From positions 1 to 30,648 of IMG/VR virus record IMGVR_UViG_3300034418_000009: DNA of 30,648 nucleotides; one strand, given 5' to 3'. Origin of the DNA: a virus. Every line of letters begins with the position of its first letter. The first letter of the stretch is position 1. A program made the translations under genes and the position numbers. The notes under the pieces were generated by a model, which saw only the letters and a list, made by a program, of their open reading frames with translations, did not search any database and was not told the origin of the DNA. Below are positions 17,091-25,404 of the stretch, piece after piece.

Positions 17091-18832
17091 TATTCACATT
17101 TTCTCAGGCCAGTGGCTACGTCAAAATAACACGCCCCACCCTCTTCAATGAAGTTGTCTTCTTCAGTCTGTGGCTCTTCGGCAATATCCTCTGAAGCGGC
17201 TGCATTCAGGATACCATACCGCTTACCTGAAGCTCTGAAAGTTGTACATCCAGACGACCCACCTTCGTAGGCTTTCATGTAGACATCCTTGAACTCTTCC
17301 CAAGAGATGTTGTCTCCTACGTTGCAGGTCTTAGAACAGGCACTGTCTACATAGCGAGAGGCTACGTTAAGAACTTTAACGTGGTCAAACACTGATAGCT
17401 CGTCGGCTGTCTTGCCCTTCACGCCAAACACACGATAGCCATAATCTTCAACCCGCTCTACTTTAGGGCCGTCGAAGGTCTGGATAGTTCTATCGTAGTA
17501 ATGTGAGAAGACTGGTTCAATCCCAGAGGATACGTTGTCGGCTGACAGGCTGATAGTTCCTGTCGGAGCAACAGAAAGAAGATGACTGTTACGAATACCG
17601 TGCTGGCTAATGAGATCACGAATATCGTGAGGCAGAGTAGTAGCAAACTCAGAGCCAAGATATGCCTGAGTAAATAGAGGAAACGGACCCTTCTCAATAG
17701 CCAATTCCACAGAAGTACGATACGCCACATTCCTAATAACCCCCATAATCTCTTCTAGGGTACGTAGGAAAGGCTCACTGCCGTACTCAAAGCCCAATGC
17801 CTCAATGGCATTAGCTACGCCAGTAACTCCCAGCCCCATACGGCGTTTGCTTTTAGCTTCCTGCTCTTGCTCTGGCAGCGGATATGTTGCACGGTCTACT
17901 ACATTGTCCATTGCACGTACTACGTGAGGGATGTCGTTACGTAGCTGGTTCATATTGAACACATACTTGCCGTCATGCTCTACTATGTATTTAGCCAAAT
18001 TAAATGAGCCTAGTAGACACGCACCGTTTGGCGGTAGAGGTTGCTCACCGCATGGGTTTGTAGCGGCAATCTTCTCACAGTAGTGTAGGTTGTTCTTGCG
18101 ATTAATACGGTCAATAAACAGGATTCCCGGTTCTGCCCAGTCCCACGTACTACGTAGAATGTCATCCCACAATGCACGTGCAGAAACTGTCTTATAGACA
18201 CGGCCTTCAAAGACTAGATCAAAGTCAGCATCCTCTTTGACTGCCTTCATAAACGCATCTGTCACGCCAACTGAGATGTTAAACTGCGTAAGCTCAGTGC
18301 TGTTGTTCTTTGCGCGAATAAACTGCTCAATATCTGGATGGTCTACACGTAGGACACCCATCTGTGCGCCTCTACGGTGTCCTGCAGAGCTAATTGTCTT
18401 ACAGATTGCGTCGAAGATGCCCATAAAGCTCATTGGGCCACTGGAGCGGCTGTCTAGGCTGCGTATGAGTGCGCCACGTGGACGTAGAGTACTGAAGTCA
18501 TAGCCAATACCGCCACCAAGCTGCATAGTCTTGGCTGCGTTACGTGCGGCTTGCATGATACCTTCCATACTGTCCTCGATAGTCATAGAAACGAAGCAGT
18601 TATATGGAGTTACGCGGCGGGGTGCGCCCATAGCAGACTGTACTCGACCCGCTGGCAGGAAACGCTGGTTATATAGAATATTTCGAAAGTTATTGAAATG
18701 AGATTCATTATCTTTCAGTGCTTCGGCTACACGTGTCATAGCCTCGCGGAAAGTTTCCCCCTCAGACCTGTACTTCTGGGCATGAATTTCCTCAGAAATT
18801 GATAGGGTTGGTCCGTATTCGTTTTTTATCAT
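17090..18832 (-). CDS. nrdJ: Ribonucleotide reductase, class II (adenosylcobalamin-dependent) type
   Basis: This enzyme reduces ribonucleotides to deoxyribonucleotides for phage DNA synthesis. The barrel signatures are plain. They are RFLPAGRVQSAMG and TPYNCFV (first active-site Cys), GGGIGYDFSTLRPRG, and NPCGEQPLPPNGACLLGS (radical Cys with catalytic Asn and Glu). Later come VAPTGTISLSADNVSSGIEP and CSKTCNV. It ends in a Cys pair (GACYFDVATGLRKCE), the usual thioredoxin-reducible tail. Length (580 residues), lack of an ATP cone and lack of a nearby small subunit favour class II, which needs B12. The start is set at ATG 18832 behind GAGGAG. An in-frame TTG at 18847 would overlap the MazG stop, but that stretch contains the ribosome-binding site. 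It is the last gene of the leftward replication operon. Confidence 0.85.
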   Translation of the reverse strand: MIKNEYGPTLSISEEIHAQKYRSEGETFREAMTRVAEALKDNESHFNNFRNILYNQRFLPAGRVQSAMGAPRRVTPYNCFVSMTIEDSMEGIMQAARNAAKTMQLGGGIGYDFSTLRPRGALIRSLDSRSSGPMSFMGIFDAICKTISSAGHRRGAQMGVLRVDHPDIEQFIRAKNNSTELTQFNISVGVTDAFMKAVKEDADFDLVFEGRVYKTVSARALWDDILRSTWDWAEPGILFIDRINRKNNLHYCEKIAATNPCGEQPLPPNGACLLGSFNLAKYIVEHDGKYVFNMNQLRNDIPHVVRAMDNVVDRATYPLPEQEQEAKSKRRMGLGVTGVANAIEALGFEYGSEPFLRTLEEIMGVIRNVAYRTSVELAIEKGPFPLFTQAYLGSEFATTLPHDIRDLISQHGIRNSHLLSVAPTGTISLSADNVSSGIEPVFSHYYDRTIQTFDGPKVERVEDYGYRVFGVKGKTADELSVFDHVKVLNVASRYVDSACSKTCNVGDNISWEEFKDVYMKAYEGGSSGCTTFRASGKRYGILNAAASEDIAEEPQTEEDNFIEEGGACYFDVATGLRKCE

Positions 18833-18843
18833 TGATTTGCTCC

Positions 18844-19284
18844 TCAAACTAAATCTTTTAAGTCAGGGGCTGCGTAGTGTGGCCCCTTTAGTACCTTTCC
18901 GTCTTCTCGATAGATTGGTTGCCCATCGCTACCCAACTTGCTCATATTGGATGCGTGGACACGACGAACTGCTTCGTCTAAATCCCAGCCAAATGTGGCT
19001 GCGAAACCGTATGTTACGTAGACAAGATCAGCTAATTCCTTCAGTAGGTTTTCAGGTGTATTTGCATCTGCTACTTCCTGAAATTCCTCATCTAGAAGAT
19101 TGAAGCGCAGCATATCCTTGTCGCTACCCTTCTCCCAAGTATGGCCCGTAGATTGTCCGTAAATACGAGCAAACTGCTCCACCATATTCAGCGGTGTCTT
19201 GTTTAGGTAAGTATTTGAATCTCTTATTAATTCATTGTCGTGGTCATAATACTCAAATGCCACGATATCATCCTTTGAAATCAT
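18844..19284 (-). CDS. MazG-like nucleotide pyrophosphohydrolase
   Basis: This 146-residue protein has the all-alpha NTP pyrophosphatase pattern. LLDEEFQEVADA carries the EExxE metal-binding motif, and LLKELADLVYVTYGFAATFG carries ExxD about 20 residues later. NMSKLGSDGQPIYREDGKVL and a KGPHYAAPDL end follow, which I associate with phage MazG-type proteins. These enzymes hydrolyse (d)NTPs or alarmones. In marine phages the role is debated between nucleotide clean-up and stress-signal control. It overlaps the upstream DUF3310 gene by 17 bases and sits just before the reductase gene, which fits nucleotide metabolism. Confidence 0.8.
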   Translation of the reverse strand: MISKDDIVAFEYYDHDNELIRDSNTYLNKTPLNMVEQFARIYGQSTGHTWEKGSDKDMLRFNLLDEEFQEVADANTPENLLKELADLVYVTYGFAATFGWDLDEAVRRVHASNMSKLGSDGQPIYREDGKVLKGPHYAAPDLKDLV

Positions 19285-19552
19285 GTTGGTTTTCCTCGAC
19301 CTTTTTTATTAATCGGTCCAAGTACCAACGCGCCTTCTTCAGATCTTCTAAGCCATTCTTATAGGGCCACCGCCAGAGGTACTTGAAACAGTTCTGCCAG
19401 CAATAGGCTTCGTGGCTAGGGATATCGCAGCCCTCTGCCATAGCTTCCATTGCGTCGATGCACTCGATATGGCTACCGTTGTAGTGTGGCGGCTTCTCCA
19501 CCATATCTGGAGTTACATAGCTATCAGCATTCATTCTATTTCTTGAATGCAT
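19268..19552 (-). CDS. DUF3310-like phage protein (nucleotide-kinase-annotated family)
   Basis: This 94-residue protein carries the DUF3310 signature PPHYNGSHIECIDAMEAM, then YCWQNCFKYLWRWPYKNG and LEDLKKARWYLDRLI. The family is widespread in phages and often labelled nucleotide kinase on weak grounds; its biochemical role is unsettled. It starts at 19552 through TAATG coupling with the preceding gene, behind GGAAG. An alternative in-frame ATG lies 6 codons downstream. Its place next to MazG and ribonucleotide reductase suits a role in nucleotide or replication metabolism. Confidence 0.75.
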   Translation of the reverse strand: MHSRNRMNADSYVTPDMVEKPPHYNGSHIECIDAMEAMAEGCDIPSHEAYCWQNCFKYLWRWPYKNGLEDLKKARWYLDRLIKKVEENQHDFKG

Positions 19553-19866
19553 TAGTGTAGCTTCCTTGGAAATTTAACTACTTTAGCATCTGCAATAGCT
19601 TCCAGAAGTTCGTCGTCTGGCTCGAAGTCTATTTCCGAATTATTGTATTCTTCCAGTTTGCTCAGAATACCGCCTACAAAGCGTAGGTAATCCATGCCAC
19701 CGTCTAGGACTAGGCAGAGGCCATTGTAGATGTCTACAAGTGTCTGAGCTTGTTCTGGGTCTAAGTCTTCACTAGTGTGCTGCGCAGAGGTAATGGAGAG
19801 CGTTTCAGCTTCTTCATCCAAGCTAATGACTAGCATTATGCTATTTTCTGGTAGGTCTTCTGTCAC
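19552..19866 (-). CDS. Acidic protein of unknown function
   Basis: This 104-residue, strongly acidic protein sits in the replication operon. It has an N-terminal beta segment (SIMLVISLDEEAETLSIT), a helix (DPEQAQTLVDIYNGLCLVL) and a short basic end (VVKFPRKLH). No family is recognised. It overlaps the nuclease gene by 26 bases at its start and DUF3310 by one base at its end, so it is probably co-translated. Phage proteins of this charge are sometimes DNA mimics or inhibitors, but there is no direct support here. Confidence 0.6.
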   Translation of the reverse strand: MTEDLPENSIMLVISLDEEAETLSITSAQHTSEDLDPEQAQTLVDIYNGLCLVLDGGMDYLRFVGGILSKLEEYNNSEIDFEPDDELLEAIADAKVVKFPRKLH

Positions 19867-20215
19867 GTTTTGCTCCTGCTAATTTAAAAAAATGTTCTGC
19901 GTCCATGACAGCCAAGGGTTTCTGGCGATCACCTTTAATAATTGCCACTGGCTCCGCTCCCTTCGGACAGTTCTCAGCGGCCTGATCCATAACTTTGTAG
20001 ATGGCGAAACTCTTGAAAGCCTTACACTCTACAGAGTATGGGAAGAGGCGTCTGGCGGCGGGACTTAACTGAATGTCCTCACCGCCAGCCCCCATCGAAG
20101 TGCTTCTGACATCGTCAGGGAGGAGCAGCCTTGGGAATAGAGCGAGAATGCGGTCTCTAACCCATTGCTGATGTCGTCGGCCCTTCGCCTTGGCACTGGA
20201 TGTTTTTATAGCCAT
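19841..20215 (-). CDS. PD-(D/E)XK endonuclease, Holliday-junction-resolvase-like
   Basis: This is a 124-residue basic protein with an N-terminal Lys/Arg-rich helix (AKAKGRRHQQWVRDRILALF). The nuclease core is GGEDIQLSPAARRLFPYSVECKAFKS, written here in part. Asp47 and Glu63-Cys-Lys65 form the D...ExK metal-binding motif, and a helix with Gln78 follows. The size and motif match small phage resolvases and endonucleases that trim branched DNA (the role of T7 gp3). It overlaps the RecE-like exonuclease gene by 10 bases. A resolvase role is family-level inference; nicking or restriction-type activity is the alternative. Confidence 0.65.
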   Translation of the reverse strand: MAIKTSSAKAKGRRHQQWVRDRILALFPRLLLPDDVRSTSMGAGGEDIQLSPAARRLFPYSVECKAFKSFAIYKVMDQAAENCPKGAEPVAIIKGDRQKPLAVMDAEHFFKLAGAKRDRRPTRK

Positions 20216-20976
20216 TTAGGGGGTTCTAAGAGGCTATATTCGCCCCACCCTGTGCCAAAGTCCTCTTTGTCGATTGCTTCCTTAATAATCTCCAAAGTCT
20301 TGTGCATTTGCTCCGTAGCCCTGACCAACAACTCAGGGCTGACTACGTGCATATGACTTACGTAGGGAGCAGACTTCTCCACCGCTATGAAGTGGAAGCG
20401 ATCCACCTCGATACCGCCAAGATTACATACGTAAAGATAGAAGGCTGCTTGGATTGGATACGAATATTTCCAGCACTCTGAGGCGAAACCTTTTGGGCTT
20501 GCATCCTGTGTGGTCTTAATATCGTAGACAATTCCCTCAGAGGGTATGTACAGGTCAGGTCTCGTCTTGAGTATCAGACCTGTGTTTTCACACTCGGCAA
20601 AGATACTGACCTCGTTTACTCGATCCTTGTGTCTCAGGGCATCGTGGCAGACCTTATTCTTTAAAGTCTCTGTCGCCATACGATTAGCCACGTGGTACTC
20701 TACTTCCGTGAGTAGTACCTGATCTTGTTCTAGGTCTTCCTGTAATTCCTTAAAGCCCTTGGAGTTGCGGGTCTTTGGTCCCTTTACTACTAGGTCACGG
20801 TCTTCCTCTAGCAATAGAGCGTGGACCGCCGTACCCAAGTCGAATGCCGCAGATGTCTTCCGCTTCTCACCTTTCCAGTGAGCCACTGACTTTTTAAATA
20901 CTGTCTTTACCGCCGAAGAGGATATACCACCTTGTTGGTGGTACACCTCATTAGACATATTCTCTACAACGCCCAT
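20206..20976 (-). CDS. RecE/exonuclease VIII-like PD-(D/E)XK exonuclease
   Basis: This 256-residue protein has the RecE C-terminal nuclease order. The start is NEVYHQQGGISSSAVKTVF, followed by FDLGTAVHALLLE (His52), NEVSIF (Glu122), LKTRPDLY (Asp141), YDIKTT (Asp152, Lys154) and YPIQAAFYLY (Gln176, Tyr180). Such enzymes resect double-stranded DNA 5' to 3' to make single strands for annealing, and may also degrade host DNA to nucleotides. It is coupled (TAATG) to the preceding gene, a candidate partner that would bind the single strand. Phage exonuclease plus annealase pairs are usually adjacent like this. Confidence 0.75.
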   Translation of the reverse strand: MGVVENMSNEVYHQQGGISSSAVKTVFKKSVAHWKGEKRKTSAAFDLGTAVHALLLEEDRDLVVKGPKTRNSKGFKELQEDLEQDQVLLTEVEYHVANRMATETLKNKVCHDALRHKDRVNEVSIFAECENTGLILKTRPDLYIPSEGIVYDIKTTQDASPKGFASECWKYSYPIQAAFYLYVCNLGGIEVDRFHFIAVEKSAPYVSHMHVVSPELLVRATEQMHKTLEIIKEAIDKEDFGTGWGEYSLLEPPKWL

Positions 20977-21794
20977 TATGCTACGTCTGCGTCTAGAGCC
21001 TGTTCTACCTTGTCTACTATTGTTGCGGCCTCTCCGACCTCACGCTCAATATTCAATGCCTCTTTATAGGCTTGGTTGATACGAGCGTTCTCATCAGTCA
21101 CCAACTTAGTGACGTAGGCAAGACTATCATACGTCATCTGGTCCATTGGCAGCGGGTTTGCAAACTGTGGGTTAAAGCGCATTACGTAGAACGTCTTACC
21201 ATAAGAGTTCTTCTTCTTGTCCGTAGACAAAATACTCTCGAAGTCCCATAGGTTCATACCATTCGGTAAACGCTTCATAACATCGTGATAAAACGGTCCA
21301 TAATTTTTACGTTTAGTCTCCAGCTTAAATGGCTGGTTTTCAATGGTTACCTCTTGGCCCTGTGAAGTGGTGCCTGTGTACGTAATTAGTCCACGGATTA
21401 CACGATATCGGTCCATACCCTTATATTTCTCCTTCTCTTCAGGAGACATTTGGATGGACTGCTCGTATGTAGGCATCCCACACATAAAGCCACCCAGCAT
21501 ATCACGCGCCTCTTCACGCTGATTTTTAATAAGCAGAGACTTGTTTACTAAGCCATCTACATCATCCCAATGCTGGTATTGAATATGGTTACTGAAGGCA
21601 CGAATACGCACGTTTTCTGTGGCGTATACATGATCCTGACCAGTCTTCAGAAAGAATGCACCCATCGGGGCATCATCTGGTTCATAGTTCATTTTAAGAG
21701 TGGGGATTGTCGGTCCCGACTGGGATGCTGCACCAAGTTGTGCTGCGATTTCTTCCATTGTGTAGTGATTTTCTTGTACTGCTAGTTCTGACAT
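20976..21794 (-). CDS. Putative ssDNA-binding / recombination-partner protein
   Basis: This 272-residue protein is the first gene behind a strong leftward promoter and directly upstream of the RecE-like exonuclease. Visible parts are TIPTLKMNYEPDDAPMGAFFLKTG, written here in part, then VRIRAFSNHIQYQHW, RYRVIRGLITYTGTT (an OB-like strand run) and a coiled acidic tail (INQAYKEALNIEREVGEA). The beta-rich core and acidic C-terminus resemble phage single-strand-binding proteins. The position would also fit a RecT-type annealase, but I cannot recognise either family with certainty. Role by context: protecting or annealing the strand made by the exonuclease. Confidence 0.5.
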   Translation of the reverse strand: MSELAVQENHYTMEEIAAQLGAASQSGPTIPTLKMNYEPDDAPMGAFFLKTGQDHVYATENVRIRAFSNHIQYQHWDDVDGLVNKSLLIKNQREEARDMLGGFMCGMPTYEQSIQMSPEEKEKYKGMDRYRVIRGLITYTGTTSQGQEVTIENQPFKLETKRKNYGPFYHDVMKRLPNGMNLWDFESILSTDKKKNSYGKTFYVMRFNPQFANPLPMDQMTYDSLAYVTKLVTDENARINQAYKEALNIEREVGEAATIVDKVEQALDADVA

Positions 21795-21820
21795 AACTAA
21801 TTCCTCAATAGTGGACTTAC

Positions 21821-21849
21821 ATTATACATTAGTTAAGTGCTTCAATCAA
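21821..21849 (-). promoter_or_regulatory. Sigma70-type promoter for the recombination/nucleotide operon
   Basis: On the - strand, TTGATT (21844-21849) and TATAAT (21821-21826) are 17 bases apart. The -10 matches consensus exactly. It lies between the polymerase stop and the 21794 start. It gives the exonuclease to reductase genes a promoter independent of the polymerase. Confidence 0.7.
21827..21841 (+). promoter_or_regulatory. Shared operator-like motif, copy 2
   Basis: CATTAGTTAAGTGCT lies in the spacer of the leftward promoter and matches the motif at 4280, 25367 and 26743, with one base fewer in the middle and without the TATA part. Confidence 0.4.
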
Positions 21850-23996
21850 GCATATTCCTCTTGATCAAGCCAATTTGTCCCACGACTTATTTCTATTTCT
21901 AGAGGAACTACTATGCTGTAATTAAATCGTTTTTCTGCCTCTTCTCCGACCTTCGTCATCGCCTCTGTGAGTATTTCTTTGACGATTTCTTCTTCATCAG
22001 GATGAGTATCGACGACGATGCTATCGTGTACCGTGAGTATCAGCTTTGAGATCAGGTCTTTTTCTTTGAATAACCTAAAAGTTCTTATACACGCCAACTG
22101 CACTAGGTCTGCACTGAAGCCCTGTACTGGGTAGTTCAGTATCTGCGTAGCCTTGGTCACTCGGTTGTTTCGAGTACGTATGACGTTAGGCCAAAAGTAC
22201 TGGCGACCAGATGGTGTCTCGACAGTGCCATTCTTCAGCGCACCTGTCATAAGAGATTGGTGCCACGTGTAGATGCCATCGTAGATTTCATAGAAACGGT
22301 CAAAGTATGCCTTGATATGCTCTGGTTGACCTGCGCCCGTACCCCCAAACAGCGGCTGGAAGCTAGCCCACTTGTGACCCTGCCTCTCTGCCTTACTCAC
22401 CTCTTCAGGAGACTTCTGTAGGCAGATACTCGCAGTCTGTCTGTGAATGTCCTTACCCTCGATGATGTCGGCAATGCCCTGCCCATCACGCGACAACTCA
22501 CACGCCGTTCTAAATTCAAGACCTGAGTAGTCACTTTCTAAAAGCAGACCGTTTTCGAACCGACTTACAAAGCACTTACGTACAGGAAATCCTCTCTTAG
22601 GCTGGTTCTGCAAATTTAATGACATACCGCCGCCCGAAGACAGGCGACCAGTAGAGGCGATGCACTGATTAAAGTTTGCGTGGAGAAGACCCGTAGATCG
22701 TGTACCTCGTTTGATACCTGCGACGAAACTATCTAGGTAGACAGACACGGCACTCAGGCGAGAAAGTTTCGTGAGAAATTCTACGGCAATATCTTTATTT
22801 TTGCGCTCTGCCTGACGTATCAGTGACTGGATAGTCTCCTTATCGGTCTTAAATCCGTTGATACTAGCGTCATAGGGTGAGCTTGGAGATAACTTCAGCC
22901 CCGCTACTTCCCCAGTAGATACGTAAATAGCACCTACACCCTTACACGGCTTGCATTTAGTACGGTTCTTGTAGGGGTCACCTTGGATACGATACTTCTT
23001 ACCATTCTTCTGTCGAGTGATCTGCTTGTATTGCTGAATGGAGCCTACGCCATTACAGTCTCTGCACTTGTGAGCAGTCTTACGGAATACAACTCTAGTA
23101 GTTGCGCGAACAGCATCCACAAACTGATTGGTACTCATATAAGGTGGTCTGAGAGGTTTGCCCTCATCGTCTGTGAATATGTTAAACGTCTGTCGGTGTA
23201 TGTCCTTGTCTATTACTTCACGTGAGTAGATGACTTTGGTCATGTGGACACCGCTGTTAAAGTTTACTGGCTCGTCGCCCATAACCATTTCAGCGATTTC
23301 TCTCAGCCGCTTCTCCAGTTCTGCCTTCTCGGCTTCAAACTCCTTTTCCACCTCTAGTAGAGCGTCCATGTCAATCTTCACGCCATTCATTTCTATTTCA
23401 CATAGAAACATCAGCATCTCATTCATAAATGGGATTACTTTCTTTAGGCTCTGATTGTGTTCACGCTCGAAGATTTCTTGCTGCGCGAGGTATAGCTCCC
23501 CAGTGGCTCTGACATCGGCCTCGGCATACTCTATTACCGTATCTAGTGGCATTGCCTCGAAGCCTGTACCACTCTTAAACAACTCATCAATCAGGTCTGA
23601 TTTCTTGATGCTCTCAGTCTTACGTCTGATGGCACTGTCCTTCAGCGACAGACCTCTGTTCTGCCCCTTGGCTAGTAAGTACTCTGCTATCATCGTGTCG
23701 AATACTTGCGCAGGTATGTCGAAGCCCATTTCCTGTAGCCACTCTACATCAAACTTTGCGTTGTGGCAGATAAGCAGGTCAGCTTCTGCGAGGTGTTCTC
23801 TTAGTTGATCTATGCCGTCAGGATATGGCTTCTCGTTGTGATACCATACGTCATTATGTACGTCCTCTACTGTCGTGTCAGACAACCAGCCGTAGTGGGC
23901 CGATACACATCTGTTATTTGGGTTCTTCGGGCTGTTATCTATGCGCCCTTCTATACGCTCGACGGTGGTCTCTAAGTCTAGTACTAGTTTCTTCAA
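21846..23996 (-). CDS. polA: Family A DNA polymerase with inserted DnaJ-like zinc module
   Basis: This replicative polymerase has 716 residues. A 3'-5' exonuclease comes first: Asp7 and Glu9 in LDLET, HNAKFDVEWL (Asp83), YAEADV (Tyr157, Asp161). Residues 300-360 hold two CxxCxGxG motifs (Cys311, 314, 348, 351), a half DnaJ zinc-binding domain. The polymerase follows: STGRLSS, motif A ESDYSGLEFR (Asp489, Glu494), motif B ERQGHKWASFQPLFGG (Arg538, Lys542, Phe546, Phe550) and motif C TVHDS (His657, Asp658). Phe546 aligns with E. coli Pol I Phe762, and Phe550 replaces the usual Tyr766. No 5'-3' exonuclease domain is present. The start is TTG at 23996 behind GGGGAG, overlapping the upstream stop as TTGA. 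The inserted module is known from the HMO-2011 phage group. Confidence 0.92.
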   Translation of the reverse strand: MKKLVLDLETTVERIEGRIDNSPKNPNNRCVSAHYGWLSDTTVEDVHNDVWYHNEKPYPDGIDQLREHLAEADLLICHNAKFDVEWLQEMGFDIPAQVFDTMIAEYLLAKGQNRGLSLKDSAIRRKTESIKKSDLIDELFKSGTGFEAMPLDTVIEYAEADVRATGELYLAQQEIFEREHNQSLKKVIPFMNEMLMFLCEIEMNGVKIDMDALLEVEKEFEAEKAELEKRLREIAEMVMGDEPVNFNSGVHMTKVIYSREVIDKDIHRQTFNIFTDDEGKPLRPPYMSTNQFVDAVRATTRVVFRKTAHKCRDCNGVGSIQQYKQITRQKNGKKYRIQGDPYKNRTKCKPCKGVGAIYVSTGEVAGLKLSPSSPYDASINGFKTDKETIQSLIRQAERKNKDIAVEFLTKLSRLSAVSVYLDSFVAGIKRGTRSTGLLHANFNQCIASTGRLSSGGGMSLNLQNQPKRGFPVRKCFVSRFENGLLLESDYSGLEFRTACELSRDGQGIADIIEGKDIHRQTASICLQKSPEEVSKAERQGHKWASFQPLFGGTGAGQPEHIKAYFDRFYEIYDGIYTWHQSLMTGALKNGTVETPSGRQYFWPNVIRTRNNRVTKATQILNYPVQGFSADLVQLACIRTFRLFKEKDLISKLILTVHDSIVVDTHPDEEEIVKEILTEAMTKVGEEAEKRFNYSIVVPLEIEISRGTNWLDQEEYA

Positions 23997-24142
23997 AAGT
24001 CTGGCTCCCCATGCTCGTCAAAGGTAGGCCGTCTATATTCTTGCACTCTCGCGGCTACCTCTTGTGGTTTTTTCTCAGCCATCACACCAAATTGTCGTAC
24101 CTGTAGTTCAATGTGTGGCGGTAATCTGGCTTCACACTTCAT
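23993..24142 (-). CDS. Small protein between helicase and polymerase genes
   Basis: This 49-residue ORF is MKCEARLPPHIELQV, a middle AEKKPQEVAARVQEY, and an end RRPTFDEHGEPDF. It overlaps the helicase stop by 11 bases and the polymerase TTG start by 3. It fills what would otherwise be a 135-base gap in a tightly packed operon, and its stop carries the ribosome-binding site of the polymerase. No family is recognised. Its translation would couple helicase and polymerase synthesis. Its own ribosome-binding site is weak. Confidence 0.55.
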   Translation of the reverse strand: MKCEARLPPHIELQVRQFGVMAEKKPQEVAARVQEYRRPTFDEHGEPDF

Positions 24143-25349
24143 AGCGCGAAGTCTTATGGTCTAGCTGACACATGACTGTGCCATGCCACCCTGAGATTTT
24201 ATTCTTCATCACCGTAATCCAGCGCGAAGGATCGTCAGGGTTTTCCTTGTCATCCATCTTACCTAAGCCTATTAAGATGTCGCTCTCGGCTACCTTACCC
24301 ACCTTACTACCTTCCAGCATTGTTGGCGTGAGGCGTGTCTTACCTTCAGCTTCTGCAGATGCTTGTGAAAGACCTATTAAGGCCACGTTATGCTTCTTGG
24401 CTAATTCACGTAGGCGGTAGTACAATTCTCTCAGGCGTTCATGCCCAGAGTTAAATGTCTGCGTGAGTGCGATCTTGTCTGCCATATCCACGATTACGAC
24501 ATCAAATTTTTGTTGGCTCAGGAAGGCATCGAGTTGCTGTATATCCCAGCCCTGACTATCTGCGAAGATAAGACGGTCCCTAATAGCTGCATACCGTGCG
24601 GCTGCGGCCTGTGGCTCGAAGTTCATCTCCTCTTTGGTCATACCAGTGAACGCTTGCATGGCACGTAGCTTAGTGCGCTTACCCACCTCTTCGTTGGCTA
24701 TGTAACCAACCTTGGCACCTTGCTGGCAGAAGCCGTCTGGGGCAGCGCATAGGCTAATAGCAAATGCCGTCTTGCCTACATTAGAGTATGCCGCAATGAC
24801 ACCGAACTCTCCGCGCCCAATGCCATACACATTTCTACTCAGGGTCTCGATGTTAAACTTAAATCTATTGTCGTCTGATACAGTAGCTAATAGCTCGTAG
24901 ATATCGTCTGTGACTATGTAGTCATTAAAGTTATCTGGTAGGTATCCATCTGATACACGGTCCAAAAGAGTATTCAGCTTGTCCATTGCAGAGGCATCAC
25001 CCTCAGACATTGATATACCTAGCTGGGCAATGTCTAAACCAATGTGCTGCCGCCAGAGTGTCTCGATGACATCACTAGCTACGGCACTGTCTATGTCATC
25101 AGCATTGGAAATAGAATTTACTAGGTCTTCAATCTCAGCCGACCACGAACCCGTCGATGTAGGATTTTTAGACTTCCAGTAAGTAAATAGTTCAAGAGGC
25201 GTAATGTCCTTCTCAAACTTATCGTGCATCGAGATAATTGTCTCGAATACATCTTTCATAGTCTCGTCGAACAGTGATGCTCGAAGTTTTGCCTTATTTT
25301 CCTCATAGAATGAGTGGTTAAGGCAGCTTTTAAGAAGTGATTGGTCCAT
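24132..25349 (-). CDS. Replicative DNA helicase, DnaB/RecA-fold
   Basis: This is a 405-residue helicase. The N-terminal 150 residues are helical, like the DnaB N-domain (LLKSCLNHSFYEENKAKLRA). The RecA-fold motor has a Walker A AAYSNVGKT (187-194, with Ala instead of the usual first Gly). YIANEEVG supplies the likely catalytic Glu, FDVVIVDMADK is Walker B (Asp288), and VALIGLSQAS is a sensor with Gln. The family unwinds DNA 5' to 3' ahead of the polymerase. Unlike T7 gp4, the primase is a separate gene upstream (25916-26671). The promoter probably lies in 25350-25400, where the shared operator-like motif also occurs. Confidence 0.85.
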   Translation of the reverse strand: MDQSLLKSCLNHSFYEENKAKLRASLFDETMKDVFETIISMHDKFEKDITPLELFTYWKSKNPTSTGSWSAEIEDLVNSISNADDIDSAVASDVIETLWRQHIGLDIAQLGISMSEGDASAMDKLNTLLDRVSDGYLPDNFNDYIVTDDIYELLATVSDDNRFKFNIETLSRNVYGIGRGEFGVIAAYSNVGKTAFAISLCAAPDGFCQQGAKVGYIANEEVGKRTKLRAMQAFTGMTKEEMNFEPQAAAARYAAIRDRLIFADSQGWDIQQLDAFLSQQKFDVVIVDMADKIALTQTFNSGHERLRELYYRLRELAKKHNVALIGLSQASAEAEGKTRLTPTMLEGSKVGKVAESDILIGLGKMDDKENPDDPSRWITVMKNKISGWHGTVMCQLDHKTSRYEV

Positions 25350-25366
25350 TCTTCGCTATCCATTAA

Positions 25367-25387
25367 CAATTAATAGAGTGCTATAGT
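25367..25387 (+). promoter_or_regulatory. Shared operator-like motif, copy 3
   Basis: CAATTAATAGAGTGCTATAG lies between the helicase start and the upstream terminator. It matches the motif at 4280 and 26743. I could not place a convincing - strand -35/-10 pair here. Confidence 0.5.
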
Positions 25388-25404
25388 AGACCAATTAGCG
25401 AAAT

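Noticed and set aside
18833-18847. TTG start for the ribonucleotide reductase
   Set aside because: The bases from the TTG contain the GAGGAG ribosome-binding site for ATG 18832, so the shorter form is preferred.
23455-23808. 117-codon + strand frame
   Set aside because: Antisense to the DNA polymerase exonuclease region; Ser-rich shadow without ribosome-binding site.
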